From: Sycobia sp. Sy_11
Taxonomy: Eukaryota; Arthropoda; Insecta; Hymenoptera; Epichrysomallidae
Length of the DNA stretch: 64,000 nucleotides
Assembly: GCA_018907035.1 (NCBI GenBank)
Contig: JACCIC010000004.1
Coordinates: forward strand, 7,028,001 to 7,092,000
Reading direction: 5' to 3'
This document shows, in pieces, positions 37,147 to 50,585 of this stretch; within the stretch, counting starts at the first letter, position 1, and each line of letters starts with the position of its first letter. Below the pieces are notes generated by a model, which did not search any database, had not been told where the DNA came from, and was given only the letters and a program-made list of their open reading frames with translations. The position numbers and the translations under genes are program-made.

Positions 37147-40100
37147 CATGTATTACCTGCTTAAATGTGATTGTACTACTTACTTCTGTGATATTTGATG
37201 CATACGTATTGATACTATATATAATAATGGCGAAAGATTGAATCTAATTTTCACAAAATCACAACCTACTGATTTTTTTTGTCGACTATTGTAACTTATA
37301 TGAATGAAGTTTTTATGTACTTATAAGAGATTTTAGTAGCTGTTCTTGATATTGGAGGTTCCTTCCACTACGCAATAGAAACGTTCTTATTAAAATAAAA
37401 TTTGTTTTGAGATTAGAAATAATATATAATATTTTAGTGAGTAGATCTGACTCTATATACAAAATTTCTATATCAGTTATTTTATCTTGTAACATTTAAA
37501 AACTTAAGATTATTTGCTACTGTTAAAATTTGTTAGAACAAGAACGAGGTATCAACTATGAAGGCCATTTTTCTAGATTGAGCAACTTCACTTTAGTTTA
37601 TTTTTAAACAAATTTTATACAGTTTTAGGGCCTAACATTGTTTGGGGTTCCAAAGATTGTGCTTTTTAACTTTAGGATTAGTATCTTCCAATTCGAAGAA
37701 TTAAATTGGATATACTGTATTAAAGAAAAATTTCAATAAAACTCCCTACTTGTCGCCATGAGTCAAGAAAAGCATAAGATTTTAAGTAAAAAAGTTCTAA
37801 TAATCCTATGTCCATAAATGTGTAGTTTCATAAACATAGTCAATTTGCGTTTGATGAATTCTACATACATTCGTATGAGACAGGCAATCACCAGCTATAA
37901 TACATATAAATTTCGTTGAACAAGAATTAGTTTTTTGTTTGAGCAGAATTTATCATCAGGATTTTCCTTGCTTGAAATGTCAATAGCATCAAAAGCAGAG
38001 GCTTTTATTAAAACAAAATTTAATTATATTATATATTAAATTTATTTGGAGAGATATATATTATAAATTTAATTATAACAAATACCATATCTTCTGAGCA
38101 GATGAATAATTTAGATTTTAAAACTACAGAAATTATTTTGAACATAATCCTGGTTACCTCACTGAATCTCTCTTCTAGAGAACTTCGAAGATGTCAGTAC
38201 TTTTTTAATTTGAAATTTCATATTTTTGTAGTTCGTGTATGTTATTTCTTAATATTTAACTATATTATACTCAGAGAGATCACAACTTCAATTAGTAGAA
38301 TGACCGAAATTTCTGAAATCGTCAAGATTGGTTTTGGAATTATTGTATCATGGAAATTTTGTTCCTACATCAGTTATCTGCAGCTTCATATTCTGAGGTT
38401 TCCAATTTTATGTCTGAATATTTATTTAACTAAAACTCTATGCAAGTAGATAAGAAGTTTTATTGTTTTATGATCAAAACAGTACAAATAAAGTAGAATT
38501 TGAAGTAATATTTTATTCAAATACAAATATATACATTAGGTAAATAGTTTGTCTTTTATTTTATTTGTAAAATAATGATCATTATATTATTATTTATCAC
38601 TAAACGTTGTAAACAGAAATAATTGCACACAATTTTATTTATCATTCGATTTCTTCTATTCAAACCAATTTTTTACAATTTATATTTTATGCATTGTATT
38701 TTATTGTAATAAAATATTTATTGTCCCAGATATTCAACACTGGATGAAGAAATGGTCGCGCAGCTTGATAGTTTATCCGCTCGAAGTCGGGCTCAAGAAA
38801 GATTTCACCCACCTGCCAGTTTTGAGCACGTATTGTCTCACTCCAACTCTTTGAGGCAACAGCAGCCTACAAAAACCGATTCAAGCTCTTTACTAGCTGG
38901 ATCGTCATCCAACAATGACGTGATTTATGCGAAGCCAATCGTGTCTATGACCTATGATTATCCAGCCATGAATTTTGACATAAAGCCCAAACCAAAGCCA
39001 ACACCTTCAAGCAATTCTTTCACAATTTTTTCACCCGAAAAGGTAGCCTTATTGTTAATTTTGTGATAAGCTTAGATTGTATGTGAAGAAAATATCTTAA
39101 CAAAAATTTTAGCAATACTAAAAAAAATAGTAGCAGAAAATAATAAAAGGAATAATACTTTTATTTTAGAAATGTTTTTTTATGTTACTAGTGAAACGAA
39201 ATTTTTATGTTAATATTGTTAATATAGTGAACATTTTATCAAAATTATGCTTAAAATGTATGCATCCACAGAAGTAAAAAGACTTTCTAACGTACAAGAA
39301 ATTAATATTAGGCTTATAAGGAGGGAGTATGACGGTGCAGATTGAAAAAGAAGTACTAATTATATATAAGAGAAAATTGTCTCATGAGAATGGGAGAATG
39401 GAAAGGCATTAGGTCCTAAAAACTTATAGAATTCATTTTGGATTTAATTACAGTGATCTAGACCAGTCTGAATCAAATTCGTTGCTTTTATATCGAAGTT
39501 TTTCCTTAATAGACTATTTTATTTTAGAGAAATTTCATGTTACTTTTTTTGTTAACACAATGCATTACGAAGACGATTCTTCAATTGTGAATATACCTCT
39601 TATTTAACAAACAATTAAATAGCATAATTTTTGACATGCATAAATATTACCTGAATATCCAATAATAAATCATTGCAGTTTCCAGATTCATTTTCAAGTA
39701 CGTTGGATAACGACAGTCCACCAAGTCAGCCATCCGAGTACAGCGGTAAGTCACCGTCCTTCGATTTTAACAATCCACCAAAACCTGTCGAGATCTCTGG
39801 ACATTACGATCATCCTTTCGGCGATGTACCAGCTTTCGCGCAAGGTCCGTACCAACATGAAGTTATTTACGATCACATTCCTGAGGATCACTTACATCAC
39901 TATCATCATCACCTGCCGAGCTCTACCGAGGAACCAGAGGTCATGGACCAACGGGTGAACAAGAGACCCTACTCCTATTATTACATTGGAAAAAAGCTGT
40001 GGTACATACCCCTGTACTTCAGCATCTATTTCATCATTTATATAGCCGCTTTGGTATTGAAAAGTATCGCCAGGCACAAGATTACTTTTCCACCGAATCC

Positions 40101-40218
40101 ACAAGCAGTCGCCAGAAGCGTTGGCAGTTACGATAAGAGCAGCCCAAGTTGGATGGATTATGCAACCAGGGTTCTCGAAGCTATTGAGATGTACAAACAA
40201 CGGATAAATAGCCGATGA
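35633..40218 (+). CDS. Unknown secreted or single-pass membrane protein A, three exons
   Basis: Exons 35633-35844, 38730-39042 and 39679-40218 are joined by GT-AG introns in phases 2 and 0, giving 354 aa. Residues 1-22 are a clear signal peptide (MKRLLCPLLIYCQLFTITIV, then FA). Residues 23-280 are Ser/Pro-rich and low in cysteine, with the repeated theme YDHPFGDVP / VIYDHIPEDH and a His-rich patch HLHHYHHH (246-253). A single membrane segment follows (WYIPLYFSIYFIIYIAALVL, about 283-303). The C-terminal tail is about 50 aa and ends VLEAIEMYKQRINSR. The two upstream junctions have good polypyrimidine acceptors. Intron 1 (2.9 kb) carries TA/TG microsatellites. I do not recognise the family. A type I membrane protein of epithelium or cuticle is possible but is only inference. 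See gene B for a possible paralogue. Confidence 0.8.
37062..37144. repeat. (TA)n(TG)n compound microsatellite
   Basis: A TA run passes directly into a TG run. It lies in intron 1 of gene A. Confidence 0.95.
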
Positions 40219-40332
40219 TGTAATATTTAATATACAAGTTGCAAAACATGAAAAAGATTTTGTATTGAATGTGAATAATGGGAAGACTTGATTACGAACT
40301 CTGAGGTTTATATTTGTTTTTTTTTATATTTG

Positions 40333-40338
40333 AATAAA
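40333..40338 (+). terminator. Poly(A) signal of gene A
   Basis: AATAAA 115 bp downstream of the gene A stop codon on the same strand. Confidence 0.55.
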
Positions 40339-42420
40339 TGTTTGAAGTGGATGTGTAAGCAGTGATCATGAAAGAATTTCTGATTTTGGCGCACAGATGT
40401 AATAACATATGTAAATAGTATATTTTCTTATCATTGTAATAATATATGAAGAATTTTTAAGATAGTTAACATAGTATTATTGGATTTTAATATATTACAA
40501 GAAATCTTCAATAACTTATGCATTTGATATAGTAAAGGAATATTGCATATAATATAAATTTTGAACGTATTTTTTATTAGCTAATGTTGAATTATGTTTA
40601 AGTTTAAATTTATTAATTAATTATAATCAAGATCTTTAAGTTCAATTTAGTTGAAAATAATACAATATCATTTTTTGATTTTAAAAATTATATAAATTTG
40701 TGAAACTTATTCATGTTTTTCATTTATGAAATAGTTTTAAAAAAACGTAGTTTCGCAGTGCCTGAGATCTCTTCTATCAATTTTCAAATCTCTATCATGG
40801 ATTTACTATGACAACCTTTATTAATTTCATTAAATGTGTTGTGCGAAACAGCTTTTGAAACTATTGCTACGAATACTTTACTAAAGAGTAAATAATTATT
40901 CTTTTTCAATTAATCTTATAACGTTGCTTGTAAAGTAAAAAATTAGGATTCATTAATATTCAATCTAAACTAAATATTTTTACGTTTCAGATATAAAATT
41001 GATTTTTACAGATACTAAGAAATAATAATATAATATAAACAATGTTGTTTTAAGTACGTTATTTTATTTTATGTAAACTATATTATAATTTGTTGTGGTT
41101 TTCTTTTCTAAAATAGAAATAAAATTTTCTACATTTATTTAATTTAATTATAATATATTTTAAGAATTTTTTCATTATCCTATCCTAAGAATGTATTTTG
41201 TTCCTATAATTCTTGAAAAATTGTATGAAATATTCAAAACGAATAGTTTACATTGATATGAAATCTTTATACGTTTTACTATATGAAAAACTATAAATTT
41301 TGTTAATTCGTAAATTTAATGAATTAATACAAAAACATCATATCCATATATCAAGATATACGATGATTGATAGTTACGATTAATTTTATTTAATAGTACA
41401 AGAGTAAAATATTTTTGAAAACAAACTAATCCACTAATTTAGTAAGACAATTTTGTCGTGAAATTTCAATTTATCTGGAAAAAGATCATTTTTTACACAA
41501 CGATAATAAATAATTGAAACCATGTTTATGCTTTGTATTATAATGTATCAAATTACTTCCTTGTGTTTTTGGTCTGAAATCTGAATGTATCCTAATAAGT
41601 GATATATATGCATACAGAATAAAAAAAATAAGGAATGTCCAAAACTGCATAATTTTATAATTATTGTTAACCATTAAAGCCCGGCGAAATTTACTTGCAT
41701 TATCGTATACATTTAGATAGGCAGAATACTTAGCTTTAAGTTGCCTTTGTAAGTGGTCTATGTTAAAGTATGTAAATTTGATCAAACTATAGTTAATAAT
41801 AATTAAAAAATTACTTCTTATCGGTATAATACAGTAGAACATAATACATTAGATATAATGCAGTAGAATATAATACAGTAGATTTAATACAGTAGAACAT
41901 TATTGCTTGAACATTGTATACTCTGTACATAGGAGCCTAGCTCGATAAATTTATTTCCAAGATGTTGTGCTATAAATCGTATTGAAGGTACGGTATTAAA
42001 CCTTATGATTTTTTTCGTTTGTATAAACAATACCATCTGAACTAAAAACATTTGACTTTTTCATTCTCATTTTCATTTTCATTCTCATGGGCCCTTCAAC
42101 TGGAAACGTTATTTAAAGTAATTATATGTAGAAATATTAAAAAGACACCAAAGATTTGAGCATAATACATACATATAATACATACGTTTAATGGATAGTT
42201 CATTCTAAGTTTAATGCGACATGACGTAGGCGAAGAGTTTCGGAAGCGAAAAGAAACCTAAAAAAATCGCCTCTAAAATTAACGTCTGCTTAATTAGATT
42301 ATTGTCTCAACGGGACTGCGCGATATAAGTTGCTAATCGTCTAATATTTTAGTCTACCTCTCTGCGTGCATGCATGTATATTTCTATGTGCATGTCTGTA
42401 CGGTTGTAGTGTGTATATAC

Positions 42421-42423
<3 letters not shown>

Positions 42424-42479
<56 letters not shown>
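42424..42479. repeat. (TA)n microsatellite
   Basis: A pure TA dinucleotide run of about 56 bp. Confidence 0.95.
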
Positions 42480-42481
<2 letters not shown>

Positions 42482-42905
42482 AAAATACATTCTCGGGCTT
42501 CCGCACATATATATCAGCTACCGCAGATCTCATAAGCGGTTCACATGTATATAATAAGAGCAAACGAGCCGAGAGCCAGAGAGCAAATATGTGCGCTGAA
42601 AATTTAGCGGTCATCATTATTCCGAGCTGTGTTATATTCCTTTTACACGAATTTTAAGTGGCGTATTCGCCTCGAGACAGCAGGCGATTTGTTTAGTGAA
42701 TGTACGAAAGGATTGCCTTATATGTACTTTAATTTTCACGAGCCGTGGCTGGTTTGCATTCAGCAGATTGCAGGCTCGAAGCTGAATTGTGCATTAAACC
42801 GAAATTAATTATCTTTATTTACATTAGATCAAACGTACAAATGTTATATATTATTGGAGCAATGTCCGTATACATACATATAAATAAAAAATAAAAAATA
42901 AAATA

Positions 42906-42972
42906 ATAATAAGCACCGATATTTGGAAGCATAAATAGAGCGACGTTAAATAACATAAAAAAAAAAAAATAC
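42906..42972 (+). mobile_element. tRNA-derived SINE, copy 4 (tail only)
   Basis: The sequence GGAAGCATAAATAGAGCGAC, then GTTAAATAACATAAAA, matches the tails at 8,646, 13,941 and 32,195. It ends in a poly(A) run, as expected for a 5'-truncated retroposed copy. Confidence 0.5.
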
Positions 42973-44516
42973 ACTTTTTGAATTCTATGTAACATATCTT
43001 CATTTCTTTCGATCTGAAAAATAAGTTTTTAAAAAATAATAATCCTATGATATAATTAAAAATAAAAATAGTCATCATTGAAAACAAAGATTCTATTATA
43101 TCGTATTATTTCTATAAGCTACTATTAAAAAACTATTCATTTCATTTTTATTCCAGACAAGTAGCTTTATTTTATTTGGATTTACATAAAATTTAATGTG
43201 AAGTTTGACAAAAATCTGTTGGTTGGTTTTCAAGTTATAATACCGTAAGTTTGATAAAATATTAAAATAAAAAGAAAAGAAGTATTGATTATAATGACCT
43301 ATCGTATAATAAGTTATTTTAATAGGAGATGTTAGATCTTTCATTTCCAAAAATAGAATTGATCGAACAGATAACCTAATTAAATTACACAATAAATTCT
43401 TAGAATATAAACCTTTCCTTTTGAAATTTTATCGAGTTTCCTCTTATATCTCTATTTCTTCTAAATTTTTAATATTATATCCTTTAAGTTTCATGTACTT
43501 GTTCCAAATTGCTATTTTTTGCAATTTAAAGTTAAAATATCTCAAAAGTCTGACAATTGTAGTAAATTTTAAATTAAATTTAAATTTAGTGTATTCAGAA
43601 AAGCATACCTTATTGTTTAACGAAAAGCCGATTTACTTCACTTATATTTGGATAAAAATTCTATCCAAGTTACAGATTTGTTTTGTATTTAAGTAAAATA
43701 GTCGAAAAGTGTAGGCTTCCCAGTAACGCGGGGACTTGGATCACCACCTTATTCACCTTCTCCAAAAATCAACTCTCATCTTATATACGATGCACCGATA
43801 ATGCGGATGAATGGGATCCTGGCCCGGTCTCATCACGAATAACTCGTATTTTGATTTGACCCGAAGCTCTAAATCTTTTATTATCATTAAAATAGACGAA
43901 TATCCGTAATTGAATAGCTCCGCAACCAAATATAGACGGACATTTCAGCGATTTGATACTTAGAGATATGTTTTGGAGTGATGGGTCAAATAACTAAATC
44001 TATAAATACTTTTACGTAGAAGCCTCTAAATATGTCTTGATAAATTTTCGAAAGGTTCAGCTTAATTTAAAAACGAAGTCGATTTTTTAATTTGACACAC
44101 GTACTTCCTGAATTGATTAATTCTTTTGTCAATTGGAACATTCTATACTTTTATTATTTTTATATAAGATTATTTCAATAACTCACACGTCATTCGTTAA
44201 AGAAATATAAAATAATATCGAACTCGAACATTTTATGACTATTTACTACTTGTCTGCAATAGTTTCTAATTTTAAAAGTAAATAACTGAAATTTTCTGTT
44301 TGTCTCTATCCAAGTGGTTCAAAATATCAAATTTTTTACTTCAATTTATGTTTAATTTACAAATCAACCATATTCGAATTCTGATCGAACGAGTGAATAT
44401 ATCGGCTCCTGCACAAAATTATAAGCACGTGCGAGCGCATACATCCGAAGCCAACCTACCAGTCGCATACGCACTCCGATAGCTTTATTTTTTCGATTAA
44501 CAGGCCATCATTGCGG

Positions 44517-44524
44517 TATATATA
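44517..44524 (+). promoter_or_regulatory. Candidate TATA box of gene B
   Basis: TATATATA in a G+C-rich setting (TTGCGGTATATATACATC), about 590 bp upstream of the gene B ATG. The stretch between has raised G+C and few plus-strand frames, fitting a long 5' UTR. In an A+T-rich genome the motif alone is weak. Confidence 0.3.
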
Positions 44525-45110
44525 CATCTGTCAAAATAAACAAAATAACGAGGAGTCTCGTCCGGCACTTTATTTATATAGTCTGGTGAGCGCATTGCAA
44601 CTGTTGTTTGCTCGTTCCTTCCAAGACACTTTCCAGCTGTGTACGTCGAAGAAGGATAATCAAAGAAAGGGTTCACTCATCCTAGTCGAAGCGCACGTTG
44701 TTCGATATATAACAATTAGAGCCTTTAGCACCGGACTGTTTCCCGGTTTACTTAACGTTCCAGTTGATACAGTTACGAAATCGCGGCTTGACTGTCCATA
44801 TCGACGGCAGTAAAGATCCGGCAGTCGATCGTAGTCTTGTATATCGCAACGGGTGAATGGAATGCGAATACCATAATTCGGCTGTTGTATACGATTGTTA
44901 ATATAATTATAAGCAATCCATGTATCTGGTTTGGAAAGATATGCACGACTTGATAATTCCCGATGGATACTCGGTGGACCGGTGCGTTGAGCTGGCGTTT
45001 CGCAATCGAGTCGCATAACGTCGAGTTCCATTGTACGTACGGCGATAGCCATTGCATCCTCGGAAATAGCATACTCTATTTGAGTTTTATCGTTTCTCCG
45101 TGTTAGGAAG

Positions 45111-47253
45111 ATGGAAACACAATTCTGGCTGAGATTTCTCGCGTTGGCGGTGTCGATGGCAGTTACGCTGTCTTTCAACGATGCTTCAGCTCTTGGCCAG
45201 CTCGCAGTAGTAGCTCGAGATACTGACGTACAATCTGTTACTACAGAAATCACTGCGTTGGCTACTACTGAGCAATCATATAGGTATTAAAAAAAGTTTA
45301 TCTTCTTTACAATACACTATCAAGGAAATATAATGATTAAGTAAATGAATCCATTTATTTGATCAATATTTAGGTAGGCGGCTCTGATGAGCTTGAAATT
45401 GAACTCTGTAAAGTTTTAGAGCTTAACTAACTTCATTTTTTACTAACTTATAAATTAATGTTTTTCTGTAATTAATTTGTTGGTACTCTGTATAGGGAAG
45501 AAGAATTTTAGTTATTGTCAATTGAAGTACAGATATAAATATATAACATAACCATAGGATAGTAACTAAAGTTGTAATTTTATAATAAACGTTTATTAAA
45601 ATTTTATGCTTTAAACAATTAAAAAAATAATCTATAATGCCTGCACTGAAAATTAATTTATTCATAGAAAAACAAGAATAAAGACCATAAAAGTGCATAT
45701 TATATTCATAATTATATAGGAATAATCCATCAAAAATATATTACAGTTTTTTGAACAAACATTTGACATCCAAAGAAACTATTTTTTAAATTATTTAGAG
45801 TTAATGGTCTTCTTTATCAATTGCAAGATTTTTAATAGAAACCAATTAAACAAATGCCATTTAATTTTCTGATTTATATTAATTCACATACTTCATTGAA
45901 AACAAATTAATATATACAAAAATTTTTATTAAAATGTTATTGTACAATATCTTGTAGCTATTTTGTCAATTAGCTATGAAAAACCCTAACGGAAATAAAA
46001 TGATATTCTGAATTTCACCTATTTGTTTTATGCTATCCACAAATGTGCCAAATTGTTGCTGAATGTGAAATGCTCTATAATTCGTTCCAAAATTAGCATA
46101 ATTCGAAATTATTGTTAAAAATATTACCTATACTAAAGTGCATTAGGATTTAACACAGTCACGCAAAAACTTTTATTGAATGTAAATCAAAAATCTTGGT
46201 CTTTTAATTTTCAAAATAAAACTTTATTTAATCGAATATGTTTGATAATTTATAAATTTTTATAAATTTATAAATGTTGAACAAGGAAATACTGATTATT
46301 TATGATTATGATTACGTTACTTACATAAATAAGTATTTTCATTTAATTAAATTAATAATACTCGAACAATAAATAGCATTTTACTTAAAATAATTTTTAT
46401 AAACCTACATACCTGTAAAGTCACATAAACAAACAATTATTATCCGCTAGCATGTATAAAATCAGCCGAACTACAATTGACAATAATTTGGAAACGATAC
46501 ATTAAAAACTGTTTTGTTCGAAATATAAGTCTTTCTTCAATTCCTGTACAAAAAGTAGACATTTAAAAGAATCTCTGTGATTATGAAGTATATCCAATGG
46601 AATGAGAGGAAAGTACTAATTTGTAAATAGAGCGTTAAATTATAATTCAAATCTTTAGAGAGGATTTATTTTAAAGGTGTCATCAAAGTTTACTCGGCCA
46701 TTCTGCGCCAATAATCCGTCGCGCCCAGTACCTGATACTCTTTCGTTTCAGAGTCATAACTCTAAGATAATGTTAAACATAAATATCTCCATAATTCTAT
46801 CCATATATGTATATAGGAAATCAAGATGGCATCGCCATGAGCGCGAAGGTTTTCTCGCTGCGGACACGTCGCGGATGTCCCGTGATGAGTATCAGGATGA
46901 GCCTGTGGATCCGCATCGCGATGATCACAGCGATGCCAAGGCCGTGAGCCCACCAAAATCCGAATACTGGGGTGGCTACTACGATTTTCTCATCAACGAG
47001 GGTAGCTACAAATTTTGGGCTGTTTTTCAGGTACACATCTTATAGATTTGCGCTGCCAATTTTGCTTGAACAACGTGAAGAATATATATTCGGTTAAATA
47101 GGTTCCATCGTTTAATGTACAATATCTTCTACAATATATATCATTTAAAAAAATAACTGGATCCATTGTAAATTATATTAGATAAATTTTCATTTCAAGC
47201 TATTTATTTATGTACTGATTTATAATACATTTTAACTTTTAAAAATAAGAATG

Positions 47254-47306
<53 letters not shown>

Positions 47307-49662
47307 TATTAAATAATATACTTTATATATATTACATATTTTACGTTGAAAAATAAAAACAGGTGTTTTTTTAAGTAATCAACAAAAATAACTTGGGTCA
47401 GTTTAAATGTATCATTTGACAAAAGTTTGGAACTTAATAATAATCTGAAATAAAATATATCATTCTAGAACTTTCCGATACTGAATTACACTCGTATATA
47501 CTTTTTTCGATTTGACGTTGATATTATATGCACTACATCCTCGAAATATGCATACAAAGTCAGATTATACTAAATAGAATTTGAAGCAATTGTAAGCAAG
47601 ATCTACAGTATGTAGTTTTTCAATTATGGTTAGTTACAGTTCCAACAAATTAACACGGGCTCGCAAGTGTTAGCATAAGTAAATCAGAAAAGCAAAATCT
47701 AAAGCTTCGCATTCTGTCTATATTAAGGCGTGTAAATTTTGTCTGATTTGAATTAACAAATATACTTTTAAAAACTTGCGGTGCATTTGATCTTTCCGCT
47801 TGAATTTTTATTCTCTTTTTATGTTTGATGCGGTCACATAAAGAGTGATAAAATGTTTACCATTTCGTACAACGCAGTGCATCTGGATATGGACCTATGG
47901 CGTATATAGCAAATGATTTCTTTAAATAACTATTTCAAAGATTCAGAGGAGAATTGATTTGAAATAAATAAATATGTAGCTTTGTAAAAAAATGTTTAAT
48001 TTTAATTTCAAAAAAGCATAATTATTTACAACTAAAATATTGATACCATCTTAATGAATGAAGATTAGATTAAAGAAAGTTGTAGGGGTGCTAAAGGCTT
48101 TCCTCATCTCCAAACCTAGAAGATTATTGAAACACCGGAAGATGTCGACGATAAATGTTGACGAAACGTTGTATGCATAGTAGCATCTGCGTTTTATTTA
48201 AGCTGAATCTGGTCGAACATATTAAAATGTATTATATATATATAATGTTATTTTTCGGATTCCAAGGAATACTATAAATTGTTGAAAGAATTTATCTCTT
48301 TTATTTAAATTCAATTTTCGGCATATTATAGTTTTGTTGTTTATACACACTGATCAGTCTTATTGGGTAGTGATATTTCGAGTGGCGTCGCCCTGATAGG
48401 AAAAAGTAAAACTAAAACGAATATGCATGGCTTCGAAACAGCTTGAGGATACTATGTAAATTGAAAAGGGAAAAAATATAAAACATGAATTATATTATAA
48501 AAAATATATTAAGAGTCGGATTCAGTTTTTAGGAGGCCTTTTATTAAAATCACAGAGCGATAGCGTACGTGGAAATAACTGTTTTGTAACTACGGTCTTT
48601 CGTTAGAAACCTGATATTTTGCATACATAAATTCATTATAATAAATACTAAAAATTTATTCAAATTATCGAAACCATTCGAGTTGAGTATAACTCCTTTT
48701 TTATAATAAGAATAACCAATGAAAATACGTTTAATTAACCATAGAAGATCTATATATATTATTTTGTTCGCTTTCAAAATTTACTATAGAAATAGTCATG
48801 AGATACCTAAAGGCTACATAAATATTTGAAAAATTGGTATCATTACATTATATTCATCATTCAATTTAATACTCTCATAAAATATATTCTATTATCATTT
48901 TCTTTGCCATATCCACGCACTAAATGTCGTTTGAAAATAAAAGAATACATAATTTCGATTTCTTCTTCCTAATCTTCTTCCTAATCTTATTATTTATCAT
49001 GCTCTTAAGCACAATGATGTGACCCCTCTCTTTCCTTCACCTCGATTGGCTTACTCCTATTTTCTAGTCTTTTTTCTATTCATGATCTTATTCTTCTATC
49101 TAATATTTCTGCTTGTGTTAAGCACAATGATATGACTTCTCTCTTTCCTACAGTTCGCTTGCTTTACTTCTTATCTTTACTTCTTAGCTATACCCTTATA
49201 CTTCTTATCTTTTTTCTATTCGTGAGCTTATTCTTCTTTCTAATATGACTGCATATAATTTGTATCCGGTACCTAGAAGTGACACCCCCTGCAATTTTTT
49301 CGGCCTCTTTCTCATCTATTATCTTTTATACTTTTTTCAAATATCAAATGTCTTTTACAGTTTTAACAATTTAGATGTCATATAAAAGAAATAATTTTAC
49401 TTAAATAGTGTTACTAACGAACTACTTTCGTTTAAATATTCGACAGCTCGCGACAGCTGCCCTACTCATTTACAGTGGATTTGCGGCTCTCTATTACGCG
49501 AAGGTCAATCCTCAGTTTACCGACGATTACGAGGACATTTTATTTCGACGACGGAGGCGTTCGATCGAACGCAACAAGTTGCCACGTGATCGTCCTTTCT
49601 CGGGAGTGGAGCCATCGGTTCTCCAATTAATACTCGATGCCATCGCCAGAGAGGTACATTGA
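45111..49662 (+). CDS. Unknown secreted or single-pass membrane protein B, three exons
   Basis: Exons 45111-45283, 46817-47030 and 49447-49662 are joined by GT-AG introns in phases 2 and 0, giving 200 aa. A signal peptide is visible at the N terminus (WLRFLALAVSMAVTLSF, cleavage near ASA). A short Thr-rich stretch and a charged, disordered region with His and Asp follow (SRWHRHEREGF, DEPVDPHRDDH). A Tyr/Gly/Trp motif (YWGGYYDF) precedes one membrane segment spanning the last junction (KFWAVFQ then LATAALLIYSGFAALYYA, about 123-146). The tail has a poly-Arg patch FRRRRRSIER and ends QLILDAIAREVH. A second in-frame acceptor lies 9 nt inside exon 3. Layout and intron phases match gene A, suggesting a distant tandem paralogue. 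Function unknown. Confidence 0.72.
47258..47304. repeat. (TA)n microsatellite
   Basis: A pure TA run in the second intron of gene B. Confidence 0.95.
48382..48447. repeat. Dispersed conserved block, copy B
   Basis: It starts GTGGCGTCGCCCTGATAGGA and ends GAAACAGCTTGAG, aligning to 12,999-13,067. It lies in the last intron of gene B. The reverse complement of its core is CTATCAGGGCGACGCCACT. Confidence 0.45.
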
Positions 49663-50537
49663 AGGCGAGTATAACTTCGCAATTTAGAAAATTTTTTATA
49701 ATTTTGTATAGAAGTATCTACGGAAAAATTAACCTTTCGTTTCTGTAGGATTAAATCAATGTGTAAACATGGTATATACGCAATATGTAGCTATTCCGAA
49801 CCTGTAATGTCAACGTGTTCAGATATTTAGATATATCACTAGAAGTTTCAGTGTTTACTAGAAATAATTTATCCAAACGAATTATTTATTATTAACTATT
49901 ATTGTCATCCTCGCTGTTATTAAAATAGAAACGACTTTTCAAATCTCTGCTCGTATTGTGTCTATTTTTTATACTACGGTTCAATTGTATTAACTGATTT
50001 AGATATCGTTCTCCAATAATGATTACATACTGTTTCATTAGCTTATAATATATAACGCTGAACAATTATTCAGCTCATCTTACATTTAACACCAACCTTT
50101 TCCAACCAATTCCTGTAATTCAGCATCTTTTTATGTTGTTGATTTTCGTCCACGAGAACAGTCTATGTAATATATAAAACGTATATATAACATAAGAAAT
50201 CGCTAATGTATAAAAAATTTTTGTTTGCTTTATGTCTAAAATTGGTTCAAAATGTTTTGAATATGTTAAAATATATCAGCTCAACTTGCTGAAATTATCT
50301 ACTGACCAAAAAGGAACTTATTTGCACAATAATAATATTTAAAATTTATCTCATTTTAATATTTAAAATTTAACTGCATCATATTCAGCTTATCACTCAG
50401 CTACGTAATTGTAACGAACAATAAAAGGAAAAACAACAACAACAATAATAAAGTATCCTTTTATTGTAGGTATAACAGGTGCCTTGCATTAATTAACCGG
50501 GGCGCAGGTTCTTCTCTCAAATACGAACCTTCAAGAG

Positions 50538-50585
<48 letters not shown>

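Larger units (their letters stand above)
40339..44516. other. Spacer between genes A and B
   Basis: A+T-rich sequence with no supported gene. It contains a TA microsatellite (42,424) and a SINE tail (42,906). A G+C-richer stretch at about 42,480-42,790 could be regulatory, but I see no exon in it. Confidence 0.5.

Noticed and set aside
38102..38449. A 115-codon hydrophobic frame in gene A intron 1
   Set aside because: Its Ile/Leu/Phe-rich content is what A+T-rich random sequence gives. No motif and no start context.
44660..45253. A 197-codon open frame on the minus strand overlapping the start of gene B
   Set aside because: It is antisense to a well-supported signal-peptide exon and its 5' UTR. 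It has no domain, and the raised G+C of this stretch makes stop-free frames likely.
46677..46816. An alternative start of gene B within intron 1 (ATG-like frame open into exon 2)
   Set aside because: It lacks a signal peptide and would bypass the good exon 1 whose phase matches the acceptor at 46,817.
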